Notes under the pieces: model-generated
What the model saw: only the letters and a program-made list of their open reading frames with translations
Database searches by the model: none
What the model was told of the DNA's origin: nothing
Source: Paenibacillus sp. V4I7
Lineage (GTDB): Bacteria > Bacillota > Bacilli > Paenibacillales > NBRC-103111
Length of the DNA: 64,000 bases
Direction: 5' to 3'
Assembly (NCBI RefSeq): GCF_030817275.1
Contig: NZ_JAUSZD010000002.1
Coordinates: 62,001-126,000 of the forward strand
Position numbers and translations under genes: made by a program
In this document: positions 15,397 to 24,266 of the stretch, in pieces
Position numbering within the stretch: position 1 is the first letter of the stretch
Layout of the letters: the number at the start of each line of letters is the position of its first letter

Positions 15397-18300
15397 ATGA
15401 ATCGTAAGTTCAAACAAATCGTCGTTCGTTCGGTAGCGCTGTCACTATTCGCCTCTTCAGCTATGTCCGGGATCGTTATCCCGGCTGTATCGGCATCTGC
15501 GTCATCGGTACCAACTGTACTCATTACGGAGCTGGTTCCGGATACGATCAACGTAAATTCGAATGACGGTTACGAATATGTCGAGTTGTACAACGCTTCA
15601 GATGATCTTATTGACTTGACGGGGTATAAGCTTCAGGGGAAATATGACGGTGTCTTTAAATGGGAAGGAACACTTGGTGGTAATATGCGTATTTCCCCTC
15701 GTGAAACGGTGCTGATCTGGACGCAAAATAGCACGATTAGTGGAAACACACCACAATTGACGCGTGACCAGTTCAGAAGCAATTATAGTATCGCTGAGTC
15801 CGAACTGCCGAATGACCGTATACATGTTCTGCAAAACGTTACTGGCTTGGTCAACGGAAGCTCGTCACAGAAAAATATCGGCATTTCCCTAGTCGACCCG
15901 CTCAATTCGGAAATCGCTGTCGCCACATATTTCGTTGCTGCCGTGGATGATACGTTCGAAAACAAAGGAATTTCGTTTAAACAGCCTTCCTCCGGCATCG
16001 TTATGGTGCATAACGGCGGAAATAAGACAGCGACGCCGGGACGTATCGCCTCCGATGAAGTGCCGGGAGTCGCGCCGAGCGACGTGATTGCAGCTGGGAA
16101 AGACGGCAGCTTGACGCTGTCGTGGACGCCGAGCAGTGATCCGAATGTGATCGGATACCGGATTCATTCTCGAAACGGTCTTTCGACGACGTCGGTTACA
16201 GATGAGACCTACACCTATACCGGGCTGATGAATGGATCCGATTATACGTTTACTTTATCGTCTCTCTATGCGGACGGAGGCGTGTCCCCAGCTTCGCTTC
16301 CTGTACGCGGGAAGGCGGGCATTCCGGTTATTCCTGCTGTTACGACTGGCTTACAAGCGCTTCCTCGCGATAAGTCGATTCGTTTGAGCTGGGACGCTTC
16401 AACCGAGGGGGATGTTGCTGGTTACCGTGTTTATAAAAACGGCGTGCAGCTGCCGGATTTGGTGACAGGCTCCTCCTTTGCAGCAACAGGTCTAACAAAT
16501 GGCCAAAGCGTTACTTTCGCAGTCTATACCGTCAATCAGTCAGGGTTAATGTCTGCGCAGCCCGCAGTAGTTGCACAAAAACCACAGGCCGCTCCCTCGT
16601 TTATAGTTACGGAAATGGCACCAAACACGAAAAATATTGACTACAAAACCGGTGGGACAGATGCATTCGAGTTTATTGAGCTGTACAATTCTACCTCTAC
16701 GCCCATTAACGTCAAAGGATTTACTTTAAAATACATCGCAGGTGCAACCGTTTATGATTATCCCATCACGGAAAACAAAATGATTGCGCCGCAAGGAACG
16801 TTCCTTATTTGGTTCAAAAACACCAACGTACAGCAGGTTGGACTGCCCGAGTTCAATCTCGCATATGGAAGCTCGATTACGGAAGATCAGATGTTTGTCG
16901 TTGTAAACGGCGGCATGTCGAATTCCGCTTCACGGCGTGTACAATTTCTCGATCCCGACAATATTGTGCTTACTGACACGACTTACAATGTAGCAGATAT
17001 CGGCGAAAGCATCAGTGCCAACTTCATCCCGGATCGCGGCAATGGGGTTGTCTCAACCGACAGAATATCCATGCAGGCAAATCCGGGTATCTTGTATCCT
17101 GTACAGAAGGTAGCCGATCCGATGGATACCGTTCCGCCAGCTTCCCCTACAGATGTACAGGTCACGGCTGGTGTCGGCGGAGTGAGGGTGACATGGAGCG
17201 ATATGCTTGAGCCGGACGCTGCCTATGTGAACGTATATGTGAATGGCATGGTGCGAAATAGGCTGCTCATGCCGAAGAATGAGGCGATTATCGAGGGATT
17301 GGAAAACGGGACTTCGGTTGCCTTGCAGGTAAGCACAATAGATACAGCCGGTAGAGAATCCGATCTGACGGCTCCAATCGTTGCAACCCCAACGGCTGAT
17401 GCAATGCCAGGCGTCATGATAACGGAAATTGTTCCCGACACATGGAACACAGAGCCGCTCGAATCGCGCGATGTCTACGATGCGTATGAGTTCATCGAGC
17501 TGTATAATCCACGTTCGCAGCCGTATGACCTGAATGGCAAAACAGTGCGGTTCACGCAGCCGGATGACGCTGCGAAAAGCTGGTCGTGGACATTCGAGCA
17601 GCCGACCCTCATAGGGCCGAAAAAAACCATCCAATTCTGGGTACGTCCGAATGGGCTGAATTATTTGAAGTCAGACGGATTTAACTTTTCCTATTACGAC
17701 TTCCAAGAAGCAAAATATGTGCCAGATTCGGCTTTCGTGTATGGCGACGGCGCAGGCGGATTATCCAACAACGGCGGTATCATCGATATCGTCGAGCCGG
17801 ACGGTACTGTTCTCGTTTCGGCAGCGTATAAAGCCGGTCAATTTCTTGAGAAAAAAGGGATCACCTATGCTTATCCGATGTTCGGCGGTACTGTCATGCG
17901 AACCGTCGGGGTGCAGCAAACCGGGACGCCTGGCGTAGTTAACTCTACGCAGATTCCTCGCGAGTCGACGCAAGACCAAAATGTACCTGCCGCACCTGCA
18001 GGGTTTCAGGCGGAGCCAGGCCGTGGTGAGGTGACAGTCAGTTGGCAGCCAAATCCGGAATCGGACTTTGCTGGGTATCGGCTGTACATGGGGGGACAGC
18101 TTGAGGTGACACTGCCGGCATCGGTTACGTCGTACAAGATACCGGCACTCCCGGGTCAAGTCGCGGTGACGTTCGAGTTGAGCGCGATAGATAACTCCGG
18201 CAACGAGTCTGCGCGGGTGTCGGCTACGGCTAAGCCAACCTACTCGCTGATGACTCAGGTTGAACGCGAGCCGAGCCCTGCGAATACACTTACTGAATCT

Positions 18301-19794
18301 CGCTACAGGGCGGCATGGGATATCGGGGAGAAAGGTCCGATCATTCCGGGTCTTGTACAAGGTCACGTTCCTCAAGGTATGTCCTATTATGCGGATAACC
18401 AGCGTGAATGGATACTGATGGCTACGTATCATTACACGGGAGATCCGAGTACTTTAGCAATCGTCGATGCAAAGACGGGCATTTTGGAGAAGTATGTTAA
18501 CTTGAAAAATCCAGACGGTTCCATTTACACCGGGCACGCGGGCGGTGTAGCGGTTAGCCGGGATCATGTATGGCTATCTTCTGGCAGCAGGATGTACCGG
18601 ATGCCGATTCAGACGCTGATTGATACGCCGGACCAAGGATTCGCACAATTTGCAGACTCTTTCGGTGTTGTGACGAATGCCTCATTCGCATCGTATGAGG
18701 ATGGGATACTGTGGGTTGGAGAATACAGCAACCCGCCGTCATATACGACAAGTCCACTGCACCAGATGCAAAATCGGAACGGGGCGTCGCATTTGTCTTG
18801 GATCGTTGGCTACGAGCTCGATTTAATAAACGACAGACTCCCATCGGATGCAACTAGCTTCAGGGAAGATGGCATGGACAAATTTGTGCCTAACTATGTG
18901 TTAAGTATTGGAGATAAAATCCAAGGTGCGGCGTTTAACAAGGGAGAAGTCCTGCTCACTTACAACCATGGGCGGCCTTACAACTCGATTGTTCGCTATG
19001 CAATGCCAAACGTCTCTGACTTGTCTATGAAATATACGGAAACATCGATCGGAGGCGTTACCGTTCCGGTATGGCTGTTGGATAGCGTGAATAAAACCGG
19101 TTCGATCGACATTCCAACCGGTGCCGAGAATATGTTCATCCGCCATGAGGATGGTGTCGACCATCTGTATGTGAACTTCGAATCGGGTGCGAACCATATG
19201 CGGTTCATGTCGTCCTATTCGATGGATCGGTTGCTTAAGCTAAACCTTGATCAGCTGCGTGCCTACGACACTAGGACTTTAGCAGGTGTCCCTCAGGAAT
19301 TGAAAATCGGCGCCGAAGCGCAGGCGACTGTACTTGCAGACCGTGGCAATCGCAATGCTGAGAATGTAACGGGCAGCTATACATGGACGAGCAGCGACCC
19401 GTCCATTGTTGAGATCACAGCGGAAGGACTCATTCGCGGCATAAAACCGGGAGCAGGAACGATTACCGGTACGGCCGGCGAGAGTGTGCTAAGTACTTCC
19501 GTACGTGTGTCCTCTCCGGACTCCATTCGCGCAGACCTTCCTTCGAGCGGACGGATGACGGAAGGTACATCGTTCCAGCTTGAGGTCAAAGCTGTTTACG
19601 CGGACGGGTACGAGAGTGATGTAACGTCACAGGCCGCTTATGCGGTTAAGGGAAGCTCCGGGGCTCTTGGGGTGAGCAGCATGGGACTAGTCCGGGCTAT
19701 TAAACCAGGTATGGAAAAGATTTCGATCGTATTCAATGGAAAAACGTACGAATTGAAAATCATTGTTAGCCCAGAAGAGTCCGGGCGGCGGTAG
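15397..19794 (+). CDS. Giant secreted LTD/FN3 protein with propeller-like domain and Big2 repeats
   Basis: The 1465-residue product has a signal peptide (cleavage near SASA, residue 30). Three lamin-tail-like domains begin with ITELVPDT, VTEMAPNT and ITEIVPDT (about residues 37-200, 400-560, 671-855). They alternate with four fibronectin-III domains (about 223-300, 308-395, 578-665, 862-945). Residues about 965-1290 form a beta-propeller-like domain that is clearly shared with the lipoprotein at 26816. Two Big_2-type domains close it (about 1295-1455). There is no LPXTG or transmembrane anchor, so it may be released. The ATG follows AGGAGG. LTD domains often accompany surface nucleases or phosphoesterases, but no catalytic motif is obvious here. 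It lies between the HAD phosphatase and glpD. Confidence 0.85.
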   Translation: MNRKFKQIVVRSVALSLFASSAMSGIVIPAVSASASSVPTVLITELVPDTINVNSNDGYEYVELYNASDDLIDLTGYKLQGKYDGVFKWEGTLGGNMRISPRETVLIWTQNSTISGNTPQLTRDQFRSNYSIAESELPNDRIHVLQNVTGLVNGSSSQKNIGISLVDPLNSEIAVATYFVAAVDDTFENKGISFKQPSSGIVMVHNGGNKTATPGRIASDEVPGVAPSDVIAAGKDGSLTLSWTPSSDPNVIGYRIHSRNGLSTTSVTDETYTYTGLMNGSDYTFTLSSLYADGGVSPASLPVRGKAGIPVIPAVTTGLQALPRDKSIRLSWDASTEGDVAGYRVYKNGVQLPDLVTGSSFAATGLTNGQSVTFAVYTVNQSGLMSAQPAVVAQKPQAAPSFIVTEMAPNTKNIDYKTGGTDAFEFIELYNSTSTPINVKGFTLKYIAGATVYDYPITENKMIAPQGTFLIWFKNTNVQQVGLPEFNLAYGSSITEDQMFVVVNGGMSNSASRRVQFLDPDNIVLTDTTYNVADIGESISANFIPDRGNGVVSTDRISMQANPGILYPVQKVADPMDTVPPASPTDVQVTAGVGGVRVTWSDMLEPDAAYVNVYVNGMVRNRLLMPKNEAIIEGLENGTSVALQVSTIDTAGRESDLTAPIVATPTADAMPGVMITEIVPDTWNTEPLESRDVYDAYEFIELYNPRSQPYDLNGKTVRFTQPDDAAKSWSWTFEQPTLIGPKKTIQFWVRPNGLNYLKSDGFNFSYYDFQEAKYVPDSAFVYGDGAGGLSNNGGIIDIVEPDGTVLVSAAYKAGQFLEKKGITYAYPMFGGTVMRTVGVQQTGTPGVVNSTQIPRESTQDQNVPAAPAGFQAEPGRGEVTVSWQPNPESDFAGYRLYMGGQLEVTLPASVTSYKIPALPGQVAVTFELSAIDNSGNESARVSATAKPTYSLMTQVEREPSPANTLTESRYRAAWDIGEKGPIIPGLVQGHVPQGMSYYADNQREWILMATYHYTGDPSTLAIVDAKTGILEKYVNLKNPDGSIYTGHAGGVAVSRDHVWLSSGSRMYRMPIQTLIDTPDQGFAQFADSFGVVTNASFASYEDGILWVGEYSNPPSYTTSPLHQMQNRNGASHLSWIVGYELDLINDRLPSDATSFREDGMDKFVPNYVLSIGDKIQGAAFNKGEVLLTYNHGRPYNSIVRYAMPNVSDLSMKYTETSIGGVTVPVWLLDSVNKTGSIDIPTGAENMFIRHEDGVDHLYVNFESGANHMRFMSSYSMDRLLKLNLDQLRAYDTRTLAGVPQELKIGAEAQATVLADRGNRNAENVTGSYTWTSSDPSIVEITAEGLIRGIKPGAGTITGTAGESVLSTSVRVSSPDSIRADLPSSGRMTEGTSFQLEVKAVYADGYESDVTSQAAYAVKGSSGALGVSSMGLVRAIKPGMEKISIVFNGKTYELKIIVSPEESGRR

Positions 19795-19828
19795 CAATAA
19801 TGTGATGGCCGGCTTTCTTGTTGTGGTA

Positions 19829-19857
19829 TTGACAAATCCACTATCTGGTCTTATAGT
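19829..19857 (+). promoter_or_regulatory. Sigma-A promoter of glpD
   Basis: TTGACA (19829-19834) and TATAGT (19852-19857) are separated by 17 bases. A palindrome with the perfect core TTCATATGAA lies at 19861-19880, at the start of the transcript; it could be an operator or a 5' stabilising hairpin. Confidence 0.8.
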
Positions 19858-19901
19858 AAACGTATTCATATGAATATACGGTTTAGGCGCGAGTCTTGGA
19901 G

Positions 19902-19972
19902 AAGACCTTATCCGTAATCATATCCTTTCCTTAGGGGAGGGGTATGTTTACAGGGTAAGGTCTTTTTGTTTT
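19902..19972 (+). promoter_or_regulatory. glpD leader terminator 1 with conserved apical stem
   Basis: The outer stem AAGACCTTA/TAAGGTCTT (19902-19910, 19956-19964) is followed by TTTTGTTTTT. The inner stem GTAATCATATCC (19914-19925) pairs with GGGTATGTTTAC (19940-19951). Relative to the glpP leader, one pair changes from G-C to A-T and another from G-T to G-C, so the structure is kept while bases change. It is the probable site of GlpP-dependent antitermination, by analogy with Bacillus glpD. Confidence 0.7.
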
Positions 19973-20001
19973 TACATTTTGATCTTGGATGGTGGGTAGA
20001 G

Positions 20002-20085
20002 ATGGCTGAGCAATCACCCAATCGCCCCCGGCATATTATTTCAAGTATCAAAGAAATCGTCAATTTGGATCCATCCGAGGTATGA
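20002..20085 (+). CDS. Possible 27-residue leader ORF in the glpD 5' region
   Basis: ATG 20002 follows GGTGGG and opens a 27-codon frame, MAEQSPNRPRHIISSIKEIV and seven more residues, ending at TGA 20083-20085. It lies between the two leader terminators of glpD. I recognise no family. It may be a chance frame; the ribosome site and position are the only support. Confidence 0.25.
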   Translation: MAEQSPNRPRHIISSIKEIVNLDPSEV

Positions 20086-20136
20086 AAAAAATAAATAAAA
20101 AAGACGACTTAATTCCAAGCGGTAGAGACGAAGGAG

Positions 20137-20190
20137 AACCTCTTTGGAAGAGATGCGGTTTGTTTGCGCATTTTTTCTAAGGGGGTTTTT
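20137..20190 (+). terminator. glpD leader terminator 2
   Basis: AACCTCTT (20137-20144) can pair with AAGGGGGTT (20179-20187), followed by TTTTT. Inside, ATGCG/CGCAT (20153-20157, 20167-20171) is itself followed by TTTTTT. It lies about 20 bases before the glpD ribosome site. With the element at 19902, glpD has two leader terminators in series. Confidence 0.5.
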
Positions 20191-20216
20191 ATATTTTACA
20201 TGGAGGAGAACCATAC

Positions 20217-21893
20217 ATGAGACCTACATTTTCAGCAGCTAACAGATCGATTATTTTAGAGACAATGGCGCAGAGCGAGCTAGATATATTGGTTATCGGA
20301 GGTGGGGTCACAGGAGCCGGTATCGCGCTCGATGCAAGTGCGCGCGGTATGAATGTCGGCTTGTTGGAGAAGAACGATTTCGGTTCCGGCACAAGCAGTC
20401 GTTCTACGAAGCTTATTCACGGAGGATTGCGGTATTTGAAGCAGGGAGATTTCAAGCTTGTGCAGGAGGTTGGACGGGAACGGGCGATTTTGTACAAAAA
20501 TGCGCCGCATCTTGTCATTCCCGCACCGATGCTTCTTCCTGTATATAAAGGAGGGACATACGGTTACCTTGCCTCTTCGATTGGTCTATACATCTATGAT
20601 TGGCTGGCAGGAGTCGCCCGTAAGGAGCGGAGAAAAATGTTTGACCGCAGGCAAACAGCCCAGCTCGAGCCGCTGCTGAAGCAGGATGGCTTGAAGGGAG
20701 GCGGGCTATATTTTGAGTACCGTACGGACGATGCCCGGCTAACGATTGACATTATGAAGACTGCTTACGCGCAAGGCGCCAGCATAGTGAACTATGCCGA
20801 GGTGACGGAGTTTATTTACCATGACGGTAAAGCGGTGGGTGTTCGTGTACACGATCGCATCAACGGTACGTACACGCAAATTAACGCCAAACATATTGTC
20901 AATGCAACCGGCCCGTGGGTCGATAAGGTGCGGGATATCGACGGTTCCTTGAAAGGGAAACGCTTGTTCTTGACCAAGGGTGTCCATCTCGTTGTCGATT
21001 ACGAGCGCTTTCCGGTAAAGCAGGCTGCCTACTTCGATACACCGGATGGCCGCATGGTGTTCGTCATTCCACGCGGCAAGGTGACCTATATCGGCACAAC
21101 GGATACCGTCTATTCGCAATCCATTGAGAGCCCAAGAACGACGATAGAGGATCGCGACTATATTATTCGTGCGGTGAATTTTATGTTCCCTAGCATTGGG
21201 CTTACAACGGATGATATCCGTTCCCATTGGGCAGGACTTAGACCGCTCATTTACGAGGAAGGCAAAGGGCCGTCCGAGCTGTCCAGAAAGGATGAGATTT
21301 TCGTTTCTGACAGCAAGCTCATTACCATAGCCGGCGGCAAGCTGACAGGTTTCCGCAAAATGTCCGAGAAAGTCGTCGATCTTGTCGCCAGCGAGCTGCA
21401 TAACACCACTGGGCGAAGCTACCCGGCATGCTGTACAGATAAGATTACGGTGAGCGGTGGAGAAGTTCACCTGAGTGGTGCGAGCTATGCGGATTGGAAG
21501 AAAGAAATGGTGAGATTGGGAGCTGCACAAGGTGTAAATCAAACGGTCATGCAAGATTGGATTGATACATTCGGTTCGAATGCGCTTCGCATTATGGACC
21601 GTCTACCGGCTTTGAAACAGCTAAACATTCCTCTAGAAATGCATTGGCTGCATGCAGAGCTGATGTATTGCATGGAAGAAGAAATGACTGTCGACGTGTC
21701 CGATTTCTTGAGACTGCATACGGGTTGGACTTATTTCCAATTGAGTAAGGCGGAGAAATATGCTGACGCTGTATTTCAAATACTTTGTAATCACCTGTCT
21801 TACGACGGGGCTCAGAAGGAAAAACAGCTCAACACGATGGAAGCGCTATTCGCTTCTATTAACGATCTCCCGGTAAATGACCATGCAATCTAA
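20217..21893 (+). CDS. glpD: Aerobic glycerol-3-phosphate dehydrogenase
   Basis: GlpD oxidises glycerol-3-phosphate to dihydroxyacetone phosphate at the membrane and passes electrons to quinone. The 558-residue protein has the FAD-binding Rossmann motif ILVIGGGVTGAGIALDA near residues 24-42, the FAD oxidoreductase signature GTSSRSTKLIHGGLRYL, and the C-terminal DAO_C domain, all usual for Bacillus GlpD. The ATG follows GGAGGAGAA. Expression should depend on read-through of the two leader terminators. The MgtC-like gene follows after 18 bases. No glpF or glpK is in the window. Confidence 0.97.
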   Translation: MRPTFSAANRSIILETMAQSELDILVIGGGVTGAGIALDASARGMNVGLLEKNDFGSGTSSRSTKLIHGGLRYLKQGDFKLVQEVGRERAILYKNAPHLVIPAPMLLPVYKGGTYGYLASSIGLYIYDWLAGVARKERRKMFDRRQTAQLEPLLKQDGLKGGGLYFEYRTDDARLTIDIMKTAYAQGASIVNYAEVTEFIYHDGKAVGVRVHDRINGTYTQINAKHIVNATGPWVDKVRDIDGSLKGKRLFLTKGVHLVVDYERFPVKQAAYFDTPDGRMVFVIPRGKVTYIGTTDTVYSQSIESPRTTIEDRDYIIRAVNFMFPSIGLTTDDIRSHWAGLRPLIYEEGKGPSELSRKDEIFVSDSKLITIAGGKLTGFRKMSEKVVDLVASELHNTTGRSYPACCTDKITVSGGEVHLSGASYADWKKEMVRLGAAQGVNQTVMQDWIDTFGSNALRIMDRLPALKQLNIPLEMHWLHAELMYCMEEEMTVDVSDFLRLHTGWTYFQLSKAEKYADAVFQILCNHLSYDGAQKEKQLNTMEALFASINDLPVNDHAI

Positions 21894-21911
21894 AGATGGG
21901 GGTGATAAGAG

Positions 21912-22670
21912 ATGAGCAGTGTATGGCATATTACAGAACTAGAGCTTACCATACGAATTCTGCTGGCTGCCGGATTAGGGGGACTCGTAGGCTTGGAACG
22001 GGAATGGAGCAACCATGCGGCTGGTTTACGCACGCACATTCTCGTCTGTATCGGATCAACAGCAATTATGCTGCTGTCGATATATGGCTTCTCAGAGTTC
22101 GTTAACGAGCCGCAGGTGCGGGTAGACCCGGCACGACTGGCGGCGCAGGTCATTAGCGGCATCGGGTTTCTGGGAGCCGGTACCATCATGCGGACCGGCT
22201 TGACTGTGTCCGGTCTGACGACTGCCGCTTCCGTCTGGGTGGTGGCGGCGATCGGTCTGTGCGTTGGCGCGGGCTTCTTGTATTGTGCGGTGCTTGCAAC
22301 GGTTATGGTATTACTTAGTTTGGTTGTGCTTAACAAATGGGAAAAGTATTTAATGCGCAATCGGCGAACGATGGAGGTAATGATAAAAATCGTCGATAAG
22401 CCCGGCGTGCTAGGCAACATTGCTACCAAGTTCGGCGAGAACGGCATTCACATCGTGAACGTCCAGATGAAGCCTGATGGCATGACCGAAGTGGAAGGTG
22501 TATTGGAGGCGGTCGTGGAGCTGCGTTTCAGTTTGAAGGCAAGCCAAGGGGAGACGCTAATAAAGGCGTTGGATACGATCTCTACATCAGGGCATATTTT
22601 GTCTACGGAATCGAAAACCTTTAGCATGGTATCAGGCTCCCGGAAGTCAAGCAGGCATGCGGTAGGATAA
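21912..22670 (+). CDS. MgtC/SapB-family membrane protein with ACT-like domain
   Basis: The N-terminal 145 residues hold about four or five transmembrane segments, with the MgtC signatures GGLVGLERE, GLRTHILVCIGS and GIGFLGAGTIM. The C-terminal part (about residues 155-240) looks like an ACT-type regulatory domain (KPGVLGNIATKFGENGIHIV). MgtC proteins are linked to growth in low magnesium and to control of membrane ATPase; the function in Firmicutes is unsettled. The ATG follows GGGGGTGAT. It is probably co-transcribed with glpD. Confidence 0.9.
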   Translation: MSSVWHITELELTIRILLAAGLGGLVGLEREWSNHAAGLRTHILVCIGSTAIMLLSIYGFSEFVNEPQVRVDPARLAAQVISGIGFLGAGTIMRTGLTVSGLTTAASVWVVAAIGLCVGAGFLYCAVLATVMVLLSLVVLNKWEKYLMRNRRTMEVMIKIVDKPGVLGNIATKFGENGIHIVNVQMKPDGMTEVEGVLEAVVELRFSLKASQGETLIKALDTISTSGHILSTESKTFSMVSGSRKSSRHAVG

Positions 22671-22731
22671 ATTGCACCATCGACGAACTTCTTGTATGTA
22701 GTGTTAATAAATGGTGAAATATGCTGTTGTA

Positions 22732-22785
22732 TTGACTATTACGCAATTATGTGAAATACTAATAACAGTTAAGAAAACGCTTTAA
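22732..22785 (+). promoter_or_regulatory. Candidate promoter and cre-like site upstream of the Ugp-type importer
   Basis: TTGACT (22732-22737) and AATACT (22755-22760) are separated by 17 bases. The segment 22772-22785 (AGAAAACGCTTTAA) matches the cre consensus at 12 of 14 positions and lies just past the expected start point. Confidence 0.45.
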
Positions 22786-22806
22786 TTCGTTCATAACGAT
22801 TGGGTC

Positions 22807-22895
22807 GGAGATCATTGAGACAGCCCAAGAGACGAACGGACCGTGGGTAATTGCGCGGCTCCTTAGTTTCTTGTGTCTCAATGCTCTCCTTTTTT
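22807..22895 (+). terminator. Large structured leader terminator before the Ugp-type importer
   Basis: GGAGA-t-CATTGAGACA (22807-22822) pairs with TGTCTCAATG-c-TCTCC (22874-22889), a 15-bp stem with one mismatch, followed by TTTTTT. The roughly 50-base interior contains a further CAAGAGAC/GTTTCTTG stem. It lies between promoter and start codon, so the importer operon must be read through it. The signal that controls it is unknown; GlpP or a small-molecule RNA switch are both possible. Confidence 0.7.
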
Positions 22896-22937
22896 CATCT
22901 CCAAAAGTAATACCAAAAATGGAAAGGGGATTTTACA

Positions 22938-24248
22938 ATGAAAATAACAAAAAAATGGTTTCCTGTACTTGCTGCATCCTCTCTTATGTTGACAACAGCA
23001 GTTGGCTGCTCGAGCGGTGGGGAGCAGAAACCCGCGGAAGTACCACCGGTGGTGGAAGACAACTCGCCGGTTACGATTCAATATTGGCATTCTCATGCTG
23101 AAGTGCAAATGCCCGCAGTCAATTACATGATTGGCGAGTTCCAGAAAAAGTATCCGAACATCACGGTTGAACCAGTGTTTCAAGGTGCCTACGTCGATTT
23201 GCATAAGAAGCTGCAAGCGGCAGTCGCGGCCAAAGATGTTCCAGCCGTCACCAATGTAGAAGTGTCGGTGCTTCCAAACTTTGCTGATAGTGGTGTGTTT
23301 GCAGATTTAAGCGGTTACATTTCACGCGATAAAGTAGACATGAACGATTTCTCCAAAGGAATGCTGCAAGCGTATTCGTACAACAATAAGCAATTCGGCT
23401 TCCCGTTAATCGTTAGTACAAGCGTGATGATTTACAACAAAACGATGCTCGATAAGCTGAATGTGAAACCGCCGCAAACATGGGCTGAAATCGAAGATTT
23501 CAATAAAAAGGTTACGGTTAAGGAAAATGGAAAAACGAGTCGGTACGCATTCTCCGTACCAGGTTGGGACACATGGTATATGGATCCGTGGGTATCTAAC
23601 GGCGGTGGCGCGATACTGAGTCCAGATCATAAGAAAACGCTGCTTGATCAGCCTGAAGGTCTGAAGTGGATTCAAAACTTCGAAAGATGGACTAAAGAAG
23701 GCTCTATGCATATGGGGTACGGCAAAGGTGCTTCGGACACCATGCGCCAAATGTTCTTAGAAGAAAAAGTAGCGATGGTTGAGCATACTTCAGCTGTCTT
23801 GAAAACCTACCTGCAAAATGCGAAATTTGAAGTAGGCGTTTCATTCCTGCCTGGCGACAAAGAACGCAAATCGCACATCGGTGGAGCAGGCATTGTTATG
23901 ATGGATGGAGCTCCCGCTAAACAGAAGGAAGCTGGCTGGAAGTTCGTCAAGTTCATGACTGCGGCTGAGAACAATATCAAGTGGGCGGAAGGCACAGGTT
24001 ACTTGCCAACTCACAAGTCCGTTCTGGCGACAGAAGAAGGCAAGAAGTACTTTGAGAAGCTGCCGCAGTACAAAGCGGTGTTTGATAATTTCGACAATGT
24101 TGTAGGCCGTCCGCAGCACCCGACTTATCCGGAATTCAGCAAGAAGTACATGGAAGTGGTCGGTAAAATGCTTCTTGAAAATGGAGATCCATTACCGCTT
24201 ATGAAAGACGCTGTGAAAGAAATCAATGCGATTTTGAACGAAAGCTAG
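22938..24248 (+). CDS. UgpB-type substrate-binding lipoprotein
   Basis: The 436-residue protein has a lipoprotein signal ending in TTAVGC (lipidated C24) and a family-1 solute-binding fold, with IQYWHSHAEVQMPAVNYMIG at the start of the mature domain. The overall pattern resembles UgpB, which binds glycerol-3-phosphate or glycerophosphodiesters. The neighbourhood (glpD upstream, two glycerophosphodiester phosphodiesterases downstream) supports this, but a sugar substrate cannot be excluded from sequence alone. The ATG follows GGAAAGGGG. It is the first gene of the operon 22938-27967. Confidence 0.85.
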   Translation: MKITKKWFPVLAASSLMLTTAVGCSSGGEQKPAEVPPVVEDNSPVTIQYWHSHAEVQMPAVNYMIGEFQKKYPNITVEPVFQGAYVDLHKKLQAAVAAKDVPAVTNVEVSVLPNFADSGVFADLSGYISRDKVDMNDFSKGMLQAYSYNNKQFGFPLIVSTSVMIYNKTMLDKLNVKPPQTWAEIEDFNKKVTVKENGKTSRYAFSVPGWDTWYMDPWVSNGGGAILSPDHKKTLLDQPEGLKWIQNFERWTKEGSMHMGYGKGASDTMRQMFLEEKVAMVEHTSAVLKTYLQNAKFEVGVSFLPGDKERKSHIGGAGIVMMDGAPAKQKEAGWKFVKFMTAAENNIKWAEGTGYLPTHKSVLATEEGKKYFEKLPQYKAVFDNFDNVVGRPQHPTYPEFSKKYMEVVGKMLLENGDPLPLMKDAVKEINAILNES

Positions 24249-24266
24249 AAAGAAAGGGGAGTCGCC

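Noticed and set aside
17053..18432. Minus-strand ORFs of 193-223 residues opposite the giant LTD/FN3 gene
   Set aside because: They are shadows of a gene with clear repeated domains; compositions are unlike real proteins.
20739..21554. Minus-strand 271-residue ORF opposite glpD
   Set aside because: It is a shadow of the conserved glpD frame, with no recognisable domain or ribosome site.
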